From Oceanimonas smirnovii ATCC BAA-899 (lineage in GTDB: Bacteria > Pseudomonadota > Gammaproteobacteria > Enterobacterales > Aeromonadaceae), in contig NZ_KB908470.1 of NCBI RefSeq assembly GCF_000381965.1, positions 18,454 to 82,453 on the forward strand: DNA of 64,000 nt, read 5' to 3'. How positions within the stretch are numbered: the stretch's first letter is position 1; every line of letters starts with the position of its first letter. Shown here piece after piece: positions 43,699-51,461 of this stretch. The translations under genes were made by a program, and so were the position numbers. The notes beneath the pieces are model-generated. The model was not told the origin of the DNA. It saw only the letters and a list, made by a program, of their open reading frames with translations, and did not search any database.

Positions 43699-44241
43699 AT
43701 GAATGGCATAGATCTGCTGTCGATTCGCGAGCAGTTTAATCAAAATCATATACTGTTGTGTTTTAACGGCCCCATTTCCCGCAGTTTGATTGAGGAAATT
43801 GGCAAGGCCCTGCGTAATTATCTGCAGGCTGATAACGCCCAGCCCGGTGCCGCCATGGATGTGTTTGGTGTCTATATTGAACTGACTCAGAATATTCGCC
43901 ATTACGCCAGCCGGCTGAACTACAACGAGCAGGAAGGATCCGCCACCGTTGTGGTGGCCCGGGATGAGGCCGGTCATTACAATGTGATGGCGGGCAACCT
44001 GGTGGAGCTGGCCGACGGCGAGCGTATTTGTCAGCGGATTGATGAGCTGGCCACCATGGACAAGCAAGGCCTTAAAGCTGCCTATAAAACTCAGCTGCGT
44101 GCTCCCCGTGATTCAGACGGCGTGAGTGGTGCCGGCCTTGGCCTGCTTGACGTCGCCCGTAAATCAGCAGCACCAATGACGGCAAGGCTGGTTAGAATAA
44201 GCGAGCAGCGTGGCTTTTTAAGTATTTTGGCGGTGGTATAA
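43699..44241 (+). CDS. siaB: SiaB-like protein kinase
   Basis: A 180-residue protein matching SiaB-family kinases that phosphorylate SiaC. The GHKL-like core appears in ELTQNIRHYASR (N-box) and GVSGAGLGLLDVARKS (glycine lid). ATG 43699 follows AAGGAG (43687-43692) directly after the siaA stop. It opposes the SiaA phosphatase on the same SiaC threonine. Confidence 0.9.
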   Translation: MNGIDLLSIREQFNQNHILLCFNGPISRSLIEEIGKALRNYLQADNAQPGAAMDVFGVYIELTQNIRHYASRLNYNEQEGSATVVVARDEAGHYNVMAGNLVELADGERICQRIDELATMDKQGLKAAYKTQLRAPRDSDGVSGAGLGLLDVARKSAAPMTARLVRISEQRGFLSILAVV

Positions 44242-44261
44242 CTATGCAAACGGAACTGGCG

Positions 44262-44639
44262 ATGAACACACTGACAATCACCGGCACAGATGCAACGCCG
44301 GACATTAGCTGTGATCCGGCCCGGGGTATTGTTGTGATGCGGGGCGATTCTTACCCTGAAAACTCTTTTGAGTTTTTTCAGGATGTGATCAACTGGATTG
44401 AGCAATATCTGAGAGACAGCGAGCAGGCGCTGCAGCTGCAATTGCATCTGGCCTATATGAACACCAGCAGCGTCAAGGCCATGATGGACATCTTCGACAT
44501 GCTGGAAGCTGCTTTTGACAAGCAGCGTGAGGTAAGTGTGCAATGGTTTTTTGATCCCGATAATGAGCGGGTTGAAGAGCTGGCCGAAGAATTCAAGGAA
44601 GACTGTACTTTCCCCTTTGAGGTGCTGCCTCATGGCTGA
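44262..44639 (+). CDS. siaC: SiaC-like regulator (DUF1987)
   Basis: A 125-residue DUF1987 protein that, unphosphorylated, binds and activates the diguanylate cyclase SiaD in Pseudomonas. From ATG 44262 the phospho-acceptor is Thr68 (LAYMNTSSVKAMMD), the same number as in P. aeruginosa SiaC, which supports this start over ATG 44244. SYPENSFEFFQDVINWIEQYL is typical. The end overlaps siaD by 8 bp. Confidence 0.9.
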   Translation: MNTLTITGTDATPDISCDPARGIVVMRGDSYPENSFEFFQDVINWIEQYLRDSEQALQLQLHLAYMNTSSVKAMMDIFDMLEAAFDKQREVSVQWFFDPDNERVEELAEEFKEDCTFPFEVLPHG

Positions 44640-45426
44640 ACTGCCTTCAGCAGAAGAGCTTGAGCGGCTGCTGGCCGATCCGGAGCATCAGCACAACCCT
44701 TTGCTGCCGGTGGTGGCCGCGCTGGCGGAACAAAACCGTGAGCAGGCCAGAAAGCTGGAGCGGCTGCTGCGCATTGCCGACAGCAGCTATGGTGTGGCCG
44801 TCACCCGTAATCAGGATCTGCTGCAGCAGTATGAGCGCCAGCTTAAACGGCTGGATAAAATCACCCGTATTTCTGATCGCTATCAGCGCAATCTGATTGA
44901 GCTGAACGAGCAGCTGCGTTACGCGGCGTTAAAAGACCCGCTTACCGGCCTGGCCAACCGGCGTCAGCTGATGGAGCGTCTGCATGACGAGCAGGCCCGT
45001 TGTGGCCGGGGGCAGCCGGCGTTTACTCTGGCCATGATCGACGTTGATCTGTTCAAGCGCATTAATGATAACCACGGTCACGACACGGGTGATATTGTGC
45101 TGTGCCAGCTGGCTGATACCATTTGCGCCGAGCTGCGTTCGCAGGACTTGTGTGCCCGCTGGGGCGGGGAAGAATTTATGCTGTTGCTGCCCCATACCGG
45201 GCTGTCACAGGCAGAAGTGCTGCTGCAACGTATAATGACAGCGGTAAAAGCGCTGCGGTTTGAAAAATTACCCGATCTGCGTCTGACCATCAGCGCAGGG
45301 ATTGCGGAATATTGCCCTTCCGAGGCGCTGGATAATACCATTCGCCGTGCCGATAACGGCCTGATTGCCGCCAAACAGGCCGGCCGCGACCGGCTGGTTA
45401 TATCTGAACCACCCCATCAGGATTGA
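44632..45426 (+). CDS. siaD: SiaD-like diguanylate cyclase
   Basis: A 264-residue GGDEF enzyme making c-di-GMP. A helical, probably coiled-coil N-terminus of about 100 residues (the stalk SiaC contacts in Pseudomonas) precedes DPLTGLANRRQLMERL, the signature GGEEF and the inhibitory I-site RSQD five residues before it. Both catalysis and feedback control look intact. ATG 44632 lies inside siaC. It should promote biofilm or aggregation when SiaC is dephosphorylated. Confidence 0.92.
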   Translation: MAELPSAEELERLLADPEHQHNPLLPVVAALAEQNREQARKLERLLRIADSSYGVAVTRNQDLLQQYERQLKRLDKITRISDRYQRNLIELNEQLRYAALKDPLTGLANRRQLMERLHDEQARCGRGQPAFTLAMIDVDLFKRINDNHGHDTGDIVLCQLADTICAELRSQDLCARWGGEEFMLLLPHTGLSQAEVLLQRIMTAVKALRFEKLPDLRLTISAGIAEYCPSEALDNTIRRADNGLIAAKQAGRDRLVISEPPHQD

Positions 45427-45445
45427 TCCCACAGTAAGGAATAAC

Positions 45446-45790
45446 ATGAACATTCAGCAACTGCAGAGCAAACTGGCCGATGCGCCGGAGACCATTGAGT
45501 TTGCCGAGGTAATAGCGCTTATCGACGATCTGTACGAGTTTCATCCGGTGGCCTTTACCAATGGCGAACAGCACAACGATGCCGGCCAGAACAACGGCTC
45601 CTGCAAACTGTTTGCCTTTGCCCGCCTGCAGGGTTTTGACGAGCAGGAAACGCTGGCCTGTTTTGGAGCTTTTTATCGCGACGACGTGCTGGGCAACCCC
45701 CACGGCGACGACCACCAGAATATTCGTAACTTTATGAAAACCGGCTGGCTGGGCATAGAGTTTCAGGGCGATGCGCTGAGCGCGAAATAA
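45446..45790 (+). CDS. HopJ-family protein
   Basis: A 114-residue protein of the HopJ type III effector family by name, though the family is widespread in free-living bacteria with no secretion system. Core: YEFHPVAFTNGEQHNDAGQNNGSCKLFAFARLQ and FGAFYRDDVLGNPHGDDHQNIRNFMKTGW. ATG 45446 follows AAGGA. It lies 19 bp after siaD, perhaps cotranscribed. No secretion apparatus is visible; a housekeeping role is likely but unknown. Confidence 0.88.
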   Translation: MNIQQLQSKLADAPETIEFAEVIALIDDLYEFHPVAFTNGEQHNDAGQNNGSCKLFAFARLQGFDEQETLACFGAFYRDDVLGNPHGDDHQNIRNFMKTGWLGIEFQGDALSAK

Positions 45791-45851
45791 CCTCTTCAGG
45801 GCGCTGGAAGCTGAAAGCCAGAAGCGGGAAGCAGGCAACGCCATTGTCACA

Positions 45852-45967
45852 CGAAGCAGCAGCGGGGATTGCCGTAGCCGACCATTAAATGCCATGGATG
45901 GCATTTTCGAGCGCCCCATGGAAGGGCTCGAAGCGTGTCGGCGGAGTGCAACCGCGCTGCTGCTTCG
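45852..45967. repeat. Structured 116-bp intergenic repeat (MITE-like)
   Basis: Perfect 13-bp terminal inverted repeats CGAAGCAGCAGCG (45852-45864) and CGCTGCTGCTTCG (45955-45967) enclose internal hairpins such as AAATGCCAT-GG-ATGGCATTT (45887-45906) and a GAGCGCCC/GGGCTC stem. A shortened relative sharing GCAGCAGNGGGGATTGCCG and the GCTGCTTCG end is at 59561-59592. No coding capacity. Confidence 0.8.
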
Positions 45968-45984
45968 CACCGAGTCTGGCAGAT

Positions 45985-46875
45985 TCAGGCTTTATACGCC
46001 TTTCGGTTTCGATACCATTCATACAGGGCCCGGCTGCGAAAGCTGAGCAGGGCCAATAAAATCAGCAGGCAGCCCAGCACTTTTTGCAGCGGCATGGGCT
46101 CGTGATACCAGAACACACTGATCAATACCGTCCATACCGGCTCCAGCATCATAATCAGCGCGGCATTGGCCACGTTGCTGAACTTTTGCCCCGCACTCTG
46201 GCAGAAAAAGCGCAGCGAAGTGGCCAGCAGAACGCTGGCAGCAAACCAGCCCCAGATATGGCCGGGAACCTGCTCTGGCCACTGCTCGAACGCGGCCGAG
46301 TAAAACAGGTGCATCACACCGGTCACTGCCAGCTGCACACAGGTGAGCGCCATGGGATCTACCCGGCGGGCAAAACGGCTGTTCAGACAAAAGTAGAGCG
46401 CCAGTGACATGGAGGCCAGTAAAAACAGCAGCTGCCCCAGTGACAGCGACAAGCCATTGCCCGAAGTGAGCAAAAACAAGCCGGAAATGGCAATGGGCAG
46501 AGCAACCCAGAACTGACGGGCAGGGCGTTCACGAAATATCAGCCAGGCCAGGGGCGGCACTATCAGCATGGCCAGGCTCATAATAAAGGCCCCTTCACCA
46601 ATGCCCTCGCTGTGCATCACCGCCTGAATCCAGAAGATCAGGTTCAGGGTCATCACCAGGCCAATGGCCGCACTTTTCAGCAGGTTGGCCGGCGAGGTGG
46701 CCCGCAATGCGCGATGGCAAAAAGGGAGCAGGATCACGGCAGCCAGCAGAAAGCGCCAGCCCACAAAACCAGCCGGGGGCAGGGCGGTGATGGCTTCCTT
46801 GGAGAATAACCAGCCCGCCGAGGCCAGCAGGGTGGCGGTTAAAATCAGTAAATCGCCGCGCCGTTCCGCCAGCAT
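45985..46875 (-). CDS. DMT-superfamily transporter (EamA)
   Basis: A 296-residue inner-membrane protein with ten hydrophobic helices in two EamA repeats (GWLFSKEAITALPPAGFVGWRFLLA in the first, ALIMMLEPVWTVLISVFWYHEPM in the second). Members export amino acids, nucleosides or other metabolites; the substrate cannot be inferred. ATG 46875 has GAGG 6 bases before it; a GTG at 46881 is possible. It is opposed in direction to the rib operon it interrupts. Confidence 0.88.
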   Translation of the reverse strand: MLAERRGDLLILTATLLASAGWLFSKEAITALPPAGFVGWRFLLAAVILLPFCHRALRATSPANLLKSAAIGLVMTLNLIFWIQAVMHSEGIGEGAFIMSLAMLIVPPLAWLIFRERPARQFWVALPIAISGLFLLTSGNGLSLSLGQLLFLLASMSLALYFCLNSRFARRVDPMALTCVQLAVTGVMHLFYSAAFEQWPEQVPGHIWGWFAASVLLATSLRFFCQSAGQKFSNVANAALIMMLEPVWTVLISVFWYHEPMPLQKVLGCLLILLALLSFRSRALYEWYRNRKAYKA

Positions 46876-47066
46876 AAACACCTCGTTATATAACCATGAA
46901 TTCGTCCAGCCGGCCGGCTGGCGTAAAAGTTACTAATGTAAGTGATTTACCGTGCCTTGCACACCATGCTGTTTTATTGCGACTGCGGCGGAGGAGCGTG
47001 TTGAAGGCTTTTGTCAATCGCCGATTGTGCTAGAATGTGCGCACTTTTCTGCAAACAAGGATTCCC

Positions 47067-47534
47067 ATGAAGGTAATCGAAGGGCTGATGGCCGCACCCG
47101 AGGCCAAAGTGGCCATAGTGGTGGCCCGCTTCAACAGCTTTATCAATGACAGCCTGGTGGCCGGTGCTCTGGATGTGCTCAAGCGTCAGGGCCAGGTTAA
47201 GGATGACAACATCACTCTGGTACGGGTACCGGGTGCGGTAGAAATTGCCCTGGCGTGTAAAAAGCTGGCAAAAACCGGCAAATACGACGCCATTGTGGCC
47301 TTGGGCTGCGTGATCCGCGGCGGCACCTATCACTTTGATCTGGTAGCCAACGAAAACAGCAAGACCATGAGCAGCGTGATGATGGATTATGAAATCCCGG
47401 TTGCGTTTGGCGTGCTGACTACCGAAAACATTGAACAAGCCATCGAGCGCGCCGGCACCAAGGCGGGTAACAAGGGCGCGGAAGCGGCCCTGAGCGCGCT
47501 GGAAATGATTAACGTCCTGCAACAGCTGGACTGA
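47067..47534 (+). CDS. ribH: Lumazine synthase
   Basis: Condenses the pyrimidine intermediate with DHBP to 6,7-dimethyl-8-ribityllumazine. The 155 residues include [36 protein letters not shown] and [16 protein letters not shown] with the catalytic His. AAGGA at 47056-47060 fixes the start at 47067. It opens the second half of the divided rib operon, followed by nusB after 13 bp. Confidence 0.97.
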   Translation: MKVIEGLMAAPEAKVAIVVARFNSFINDSLVAGALDVLKRQGQVKDDNITLVRVPGAVEIALACKKLAKTGKYDAIVALGCVIRGGTYHFDLVANENSKTMSSVMMDYEIPVAFGVLTTENIEQAIERAGTKAGNKGAEAALSALEMINVLQQLD

Positions 47535-47547
47535 GAGGAGTACTGCA

Positions 47548-47958
47548 TTGAAACCGTCTGAACGCCGCAAGGCCCGCCGACTCGCTACCCAGGCCATTTA
47601 TCAGTGGCAGATGAATAAAGACAATGTGGCCAACATTGCCGAACAGTTTGCCCTGGAACAAGAAACCAAGGGTGTAGACATGGATTATTTCCGTGATCTG
47701 CTGTTTGGTGTGTCTGTGCACACCACTGAACTGGACAGCGTATTTTCACCTTACCTGTCGCGCCCGCTGGCTGAGCTTGATGTGGTAGACAAGGCGGTGC
47801 TGAGGTTGGCCTGCTACGAGCTGACCCGGCGTGACGACGTGCCATATCGGGTCGTGATTAACGAAGCCATTGAACTGGCCAAGGCGTTTGCCGCCGAAGA
47901 CAGTCACAAGTTCGTTAATGGCGTGCTCGACAAGGTCGTCAAGCAGTTGAAAAAATAA
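47548..47958 (+). CDS. nusB: Transcription antitermination factor NusB
   Basis: NusB with NusE binds boxA RNA and supports rRNA antitermination. The 136 all-helical residues start [21 protein letters not shown] and contain [21 protein letters not shown] and [16 protein letters not shown]. The start is TTG at 47548, with GAGAGGAG (47533-47540) 7 bases before; no ATG fits. The rare start may limit expression. Confidence 0.96.
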   Translation: MKPSERRKARRLATQAIYQWQMNKDNVANIAEQFALEQETKGVDMDYFRDLLFGVSVHTTELDSVFSPYLSRPLAELDVVDKAVLRLACYELTRRDDVPYRVVINEAIELAKAFAAEDSHKFVNGVLDKVVKQLKK

Positions 47959-47973
47959 CAAGATGCACCGGGA

Positions 47974-47999
47974 AAAAGCCAGCTGACGCTGGCTTTTCA
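47974..47999 (+). terminator. Intra-operon terminator between nusB and thiL
   Basis: Ten-base stem AAAAGCCAGC / GCTGGCTTTT (47974-47983, 47988-47997) with loop TGAC, ending 8 bp before the thiL start. The thiL ribosome-binding region is thereby occupied. Confidence 0.75.
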
Positions 48000-48005
48000 T
48001 TTTCT

Positions 48006-48974
48006 ATGAATGAGTTTGAAATAATAAAACAATATTTTACCGGGCACTGCGGTCGCAAGGATGTGATCATGGGCCCGGGGGATGACTGCGCTCTGCTGCA
48101 GTTGCCGCCCAATACCACGCTGGCAGTCAGCACCGATACCCTGGTGGCCAATGTGCACTTTTTTGCCGATATGGATCCGGTGGCCCTGGGCCACAGAGCC
48201 CTGGCGGTGAACCTGTCGGACTTGGCGGCCATGGGGGCAGATCCCTGCTGGGTGTCGCTGGCACTGACTCTGCCTGAAGTCAACGAGGCCTGGCTGAAGG
48301 GCTTTTGCGAAGGCTTTTTTGAGCTGGCGGAATATTACAATGTGGCCCTGGTGGGCGGTGATATGACCAAAGGACCGCTGTCTATTACCGTGACCGTGCA
48401 TGGTTCCTTGCCTCAGGGCAAGGCGCTGCGCCGGGACGGAGCCAAGGCCGGCGATGGTATTTATGTGACCGGCACGCTTGGGGACGCGGCTCTCGGCCTG
48501 CAGCAGCAGCTGGGTAATGTGACGGTGGCTGAGCCCCATCAGGCCTTTGTGCGCACCAAGTTTGAGCATCCGCACCCGCGTATTCTGGCCGGGCAGGCAT
48601 TGCGCGACATTGCCTCCAGCGCGCTGGATTTATCTGATGGTTTGCTGGGCGACCTGGCTCATATTGCCCATGCCTCACATGTGCGGGCTCAGCTTGAGCT
48701 GGAGCTGTTGCCCCTGAGCAAGGCCATGACCGACACCGTTAAGCAGGAACAAGCCTGGCAGCTGGCACTGACCGGCGGCGATGATTATGAGCTGTGCTTT
48801 ACTGTGCCGGAATTGCACCGGGGCCAGCTGGAAACTGCTCTGGCGCACTGTGGCGTGAAATTTACCCGCATTGGCCGCATGGTGGCGGGTGAAGCCGGCG
48901 TAGAGCTGACCGCAGACGGCAAGCCTTACCAGCTGGCAGCCAGAAGCTGGGATCATTTCCGGAGCGGCGAATGA
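48006..48974 (+). CDS. thiL: Thiamine-monophosphate kinase
   Basis: Phosphorylates thiamine monophosphate to the diphosphate cofactor. The 322 residues show GPGDDCALLQLPPN, AVSTDTLVANVHF, NLSDLAAMGADPCWVSLALTLP, VGGDMTKGPLSI and DLSDGLLGDLAHIA, all metal/ATP sites of the family. The ATG follows a terminator hairpin with no clear Shine-Dalgarno, so expression relative to nusB is probably low. It overlaps pgpA by 4 bp. Confidence 0.96.
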   Translation: MNEFEIIKQYFTGHCGRKDVIMGPGDDCALLQLPPNTTLAVSTDTLVANVHFFADMDPVALGHRALAVNLSDLAAMGADPCWVSLALTLPEVNEAWLKGFCEGFFELAEYYNVALVGGDMTKGPLSITVTVHGSLPQGKALRRDGAKAGDGIYVTGTLGDAALGLQQQLGNVTVAEPHQAFVRTKFEHPHPRILAGQALRDIASSALDLSDGLLGDLAHIAHASHVRAQLELELLPLSKAMTDTVKQEQAWQLALTGGDDYELCFTVPELHRGQLETALAHCGVKFTRIGRMVAGEAGVELTADGKPYQLAARSWDHFRSGE

Positions 48975-49453
48975 GAAAGCCCGAGCTTGCCGCACTGAAG
49001 CTGTCCAACCCGCTGCACCTGCTGGCCCTGGGCTTTGGAGCGGGGTTAAGTCCCATTATGCCCGGCACCATGGGCACACTGGCGGCCGTTCCGTTCTATT
49101 TGCTGATGACAGCGTTGCCGCTGTGGCTGTATGTGGCTTTACTGATCATCGGCTTTGTGGCCGGCATTAAAATCTGCAATGCCGCCACCAGCGCCATTGG
49201 CCGCCATGATCACGGTGCCATTGTGTGGGATGAATTTATCGGCTTTGGCATTACCATGCTGGCGGCCCCCGCCGGCTGGCAGTGGATTGCCATCGGCTTT
49301 GTGCTGTTCCGCTTCTTTGACATGGTCAAACCCTGGCCCATCAGCTGGTTCGACCGCCGCGTGCACGGCGGCTTTGGCATTATGCTGGACGATGTGATCG
49401 CCGGCCTGTTCGCCCTGGTCTGCCTGCAAGGCCTGGCTTTACTGCAGCTGTAA
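48971..49453 (+). CDS. pgpA: Phosphatidylglycerophosphatase A
   Basis: A membrane phosphatase producing phosphatidylglycerol. The 160 residues have GFGAGLSPIMPGTMGTLAAVP near the N-terminus, IVWDEFIGFGITM and FRFFDMVKPWPISWFDRRVHGGFGIMLDDVIAG, the conserved acidic sites, and four hydrophobic segments. It ends the ribH-nusB-thiL-pgpA block. Confidence 0.96.
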   Translation: MRKPELAALKLSNPLHLLALGFGAGLSPIMPGTMGTLAAVPFYLLMTALPLWLYVALLIIGFVAGIKICNAATSAIGRHDHGAIVWDEFIGFGITMLAAPAGWQWIAIGFVLFRFFDMVKPWPISWFDRRVHGGFGIMLDDVIAGLFALVCLQGLALLQL

Positions 49454-49458
49454 GCCGT

Positions 49459-49535
49459 CAGCCGTCAGCGATAAGTTGAAATGTTGGGACTCGTCCCAAC
49501 CCCCTGATCGCTTACGGCTGTGTTTTCCTCCGTTT
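49459..49535 (+). terminator. Composite intergenic hairpin after pgpA
   Basis: The outer arms CAGCCGTCAGCGAT and ATCGCTTACGGCTG pair imperfectly around an inner perfect stem GTTGGGA-CTCG-TCCCAAC (49483-49500). TGTGTTTTCCTCCGTTTTC follows. It is plausibly the operon terminator, built from a repetitive sequence type seen in other gaps here (GCCGTCAGC words at 55031 and 55620). Confidence 0.5.
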
Positions 49536-49700
49536 TCTTTCTCGCCCTCCTTATTTATCTTCGCGTAAAGATTTAGTCATTTCTGCTGAAAACATGACCC
49601 ATGTCTATTCAATCAGTCTTGGTTTTTGGCTTAATACCAGATTAGAATGCGCCGGTATGTTATATATTTGTTGCAATAATAATTCCGTTTAAGGATGAGC

Positions 49701-51428
49701 ATGTCGTTACTGGAAGTAAAAAATCTGCGGATTGAATATCCGTCCCGTCACGGCGTTATGGCCGCCGTTGAGGATCTTTCCTTTAACATCGAAAAGGGCG
49801 AAATACTGGGCGTGGTGGGGGAGTCCGGTGCCGGCAAGTCGACCATCGGCAATGCCGTGATTGATCTGCTCAGCCCGCCCGGCCGTATTGCCAGCGGTGA
49901 TGTGTATCTGGATGGCGAGAAAATTTCCGCACTGTCGCCCACCGCCATGCGCGCGGTGCGGGGCAAACGCATCGGCTTTATTTTTCAGGATCCCATGACC
50001 TCGCTGAACCCGCTGTTCACCGTGGAGTTTCAGATGGTGGAGACCCTGCTGGCCAACACCAGTCTCAGCCGGGAAGCGGCCCGTAAAAAGGCCGTTTCGC
50101 TGCTTGATGCGGTGGGCATTCCCCAGCCCGAGCTGCGCATCAAGCAGTACCCGCACCAGTTTTCCGGTGGCATGCGCCAGCGGGTGGTCATTGCCATTGC
50201 GCTGTCGTGCGATCCTGAGCTGATCATTGCCGACGAGCCCACCACGGCGCTGGATGTGTCGATTCAGGATCAGATCCTCAACCTCATTCGCGGCCTGTGC
50301 AAGGAGCGCAATGTGGGCTGCATGCTGGTGACCCACGACATGGGCGTGGTGTCGAACGTCACCGACCGGGTGGCGGTCATGTACCGGGGCAAGCTGATGG
50401 AAATAGGCCCCACCGAGCAAGTGCTGGGCAATCCGTCTCATGCCTATACCCGCAGCCTGATCTCCGCCGTACCCCGCTCCGACATTAAACTGCACCGGTT
50501 TCCGCTGGTGTCTTACATTGAAGATGCCAAGGAAAAAGCCAGCCTGGATCTGAAAACCCACTGGCTGGGCCAGAGTCAGGATCAGCGCGACTACGAGGGT
50601 GCTTTGCTCAGAGTAGAGCACTGTAACCTGCGCTTTGTGACCAAAGACTCCATTTTTGCCGCCAAGCGGGAATATCTGCAGGCCACCAATGATGTGAGCT
50701 TTGAGATTTTTGAAGGTGAAACCTTTGGTCTGGTGGGGGAGTCGGGCTCGGGCAAGTCGACCATTGCCCGCTCCATTACCGGCCTGTATCCGCCCGACAG
50801 CGGTAAAATCTGGTTTGAAGGCATAGAGCTCACCGCCATTAAAACCGAGCAGGAGCGCCGCCCGCTGCGCCGGCAAATGCAGATGGTGTTTCAGAACCCC
50901 TATTCGTCCCTTAACCCGCGCATGCGGGTGGACGATATTATTGCCGAGCCCATTCGCTTTCATCAGCTGGCGAAGAACGACGCTCAGGTGCGCGGCATTG
51001 TGGCCGACCTGCTCGACTATGTTGGCCTGGGCCGGGCCGCCGGGGTGAAATTTCCTCATGAGTTTTCTGGCGGTCAGCGCCAGCGCATTTCCATTGCCCG
51101 GGCCCTGGCTACCCGGCCGCGGCTGCTGATCTGCGACGAGCCCACCTCGGCACTGGATGTGTCGGTGCAGGCGCAGATCCTTAACCTGCTGAAAGATCTG
51201 CAGGACGAGCTCAAGCTTACCATGCTGTTTATCAGCCACGATCTGCCGGTGATCCGGCAAATGTGCGACCGCATCGGGGTGATGAAAAAAGGCACCCTGG
51301 TGGAGGTAGCTCCCACCGAGCAACTCTTTACCAATGCGACAGACCCCTACAGCCGCTCGCTGATTTCCCTGATGCCCGAGTTTAAGGGCATGTCCCGGGA
51401 AGGGCTGGATATTTCGGAACAGGCTTAG
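49701..51428 (+). CDS. Fused peptide-type ABC transporter ATPase (DppD-DppF like)
   Basis: A 575-residue protein with two complete nucleotide-binding domains. Walker A is GVVGESGAGKST near residue 39 and GLVGESGSGKST near 345. Each half has its LSGG-type signature (QFSGGMRQRV, EFSGGQRQRI) and Walker B (ELIIADEPTTALDV, LLICDEPTSALDV). The halves correspond to DppD and DppF, fused. ATG 49701 is 5 bases after AAGGA. It energises the binding protein and permeases that follow. Confidence 0.93.
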   Translation: MSLLEVKNLRIEYPSRHGVMAAVEDLSFNIEKGEILGVVGESGAGKSTIGNAVIDLLSPPGRIASGDVYLDGEKISALSPTAMRAVRGKRIGFIFQDPMTSLNPLFTVEFQMVETLLANTSLSREAARKKAVSLLDAVGIPQPELRIKQYPHQFSGGMRQRVVIAIALSCDPELIIADEPTTALDVSIQDQILNLIRGLCKERNVGCMLVTHDMGVVSNVTDRVAVMYRGKLMEIGPTEQVLGNPSHAYTRSLISAVPRSDIKLHRFPLVSYIEDAKEKASLDLKTHWLGQSQDQRDYEGALLRVEHCNLRFVTKDSIFAAKREYLQATNDVSFEIFEGETFGLVGESGSGKSTIARSITGLYPPDSGKIWFEGIELTAIKTEQERRPLRRQMQMVFQNPYSSLNPRMRVDDIIAEPIRFHQLAKNDAQVRGIVADLLDYVGLGRAAGVKFPHEFSGGQRQRISIARALATRPRLLICDEPTSALDVSVQAQILNLLKDLQDELKLTMLFISHDLPVIRQMCDRIGVMKKGTLVEVAPTEQLFTNATDPYSRSLISLMPEFKGMSREGLDISEQA

Positions 51429-51461
51429 TGCCATCATTAACTCACGTAAATGGAGTGTGAC

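Noticed and set aside
45446..45790. HopJ as a secreted virulence effector
   Set aside because: No type III secretion genes or chaperone nearby; the family is common in free-living bacteria.
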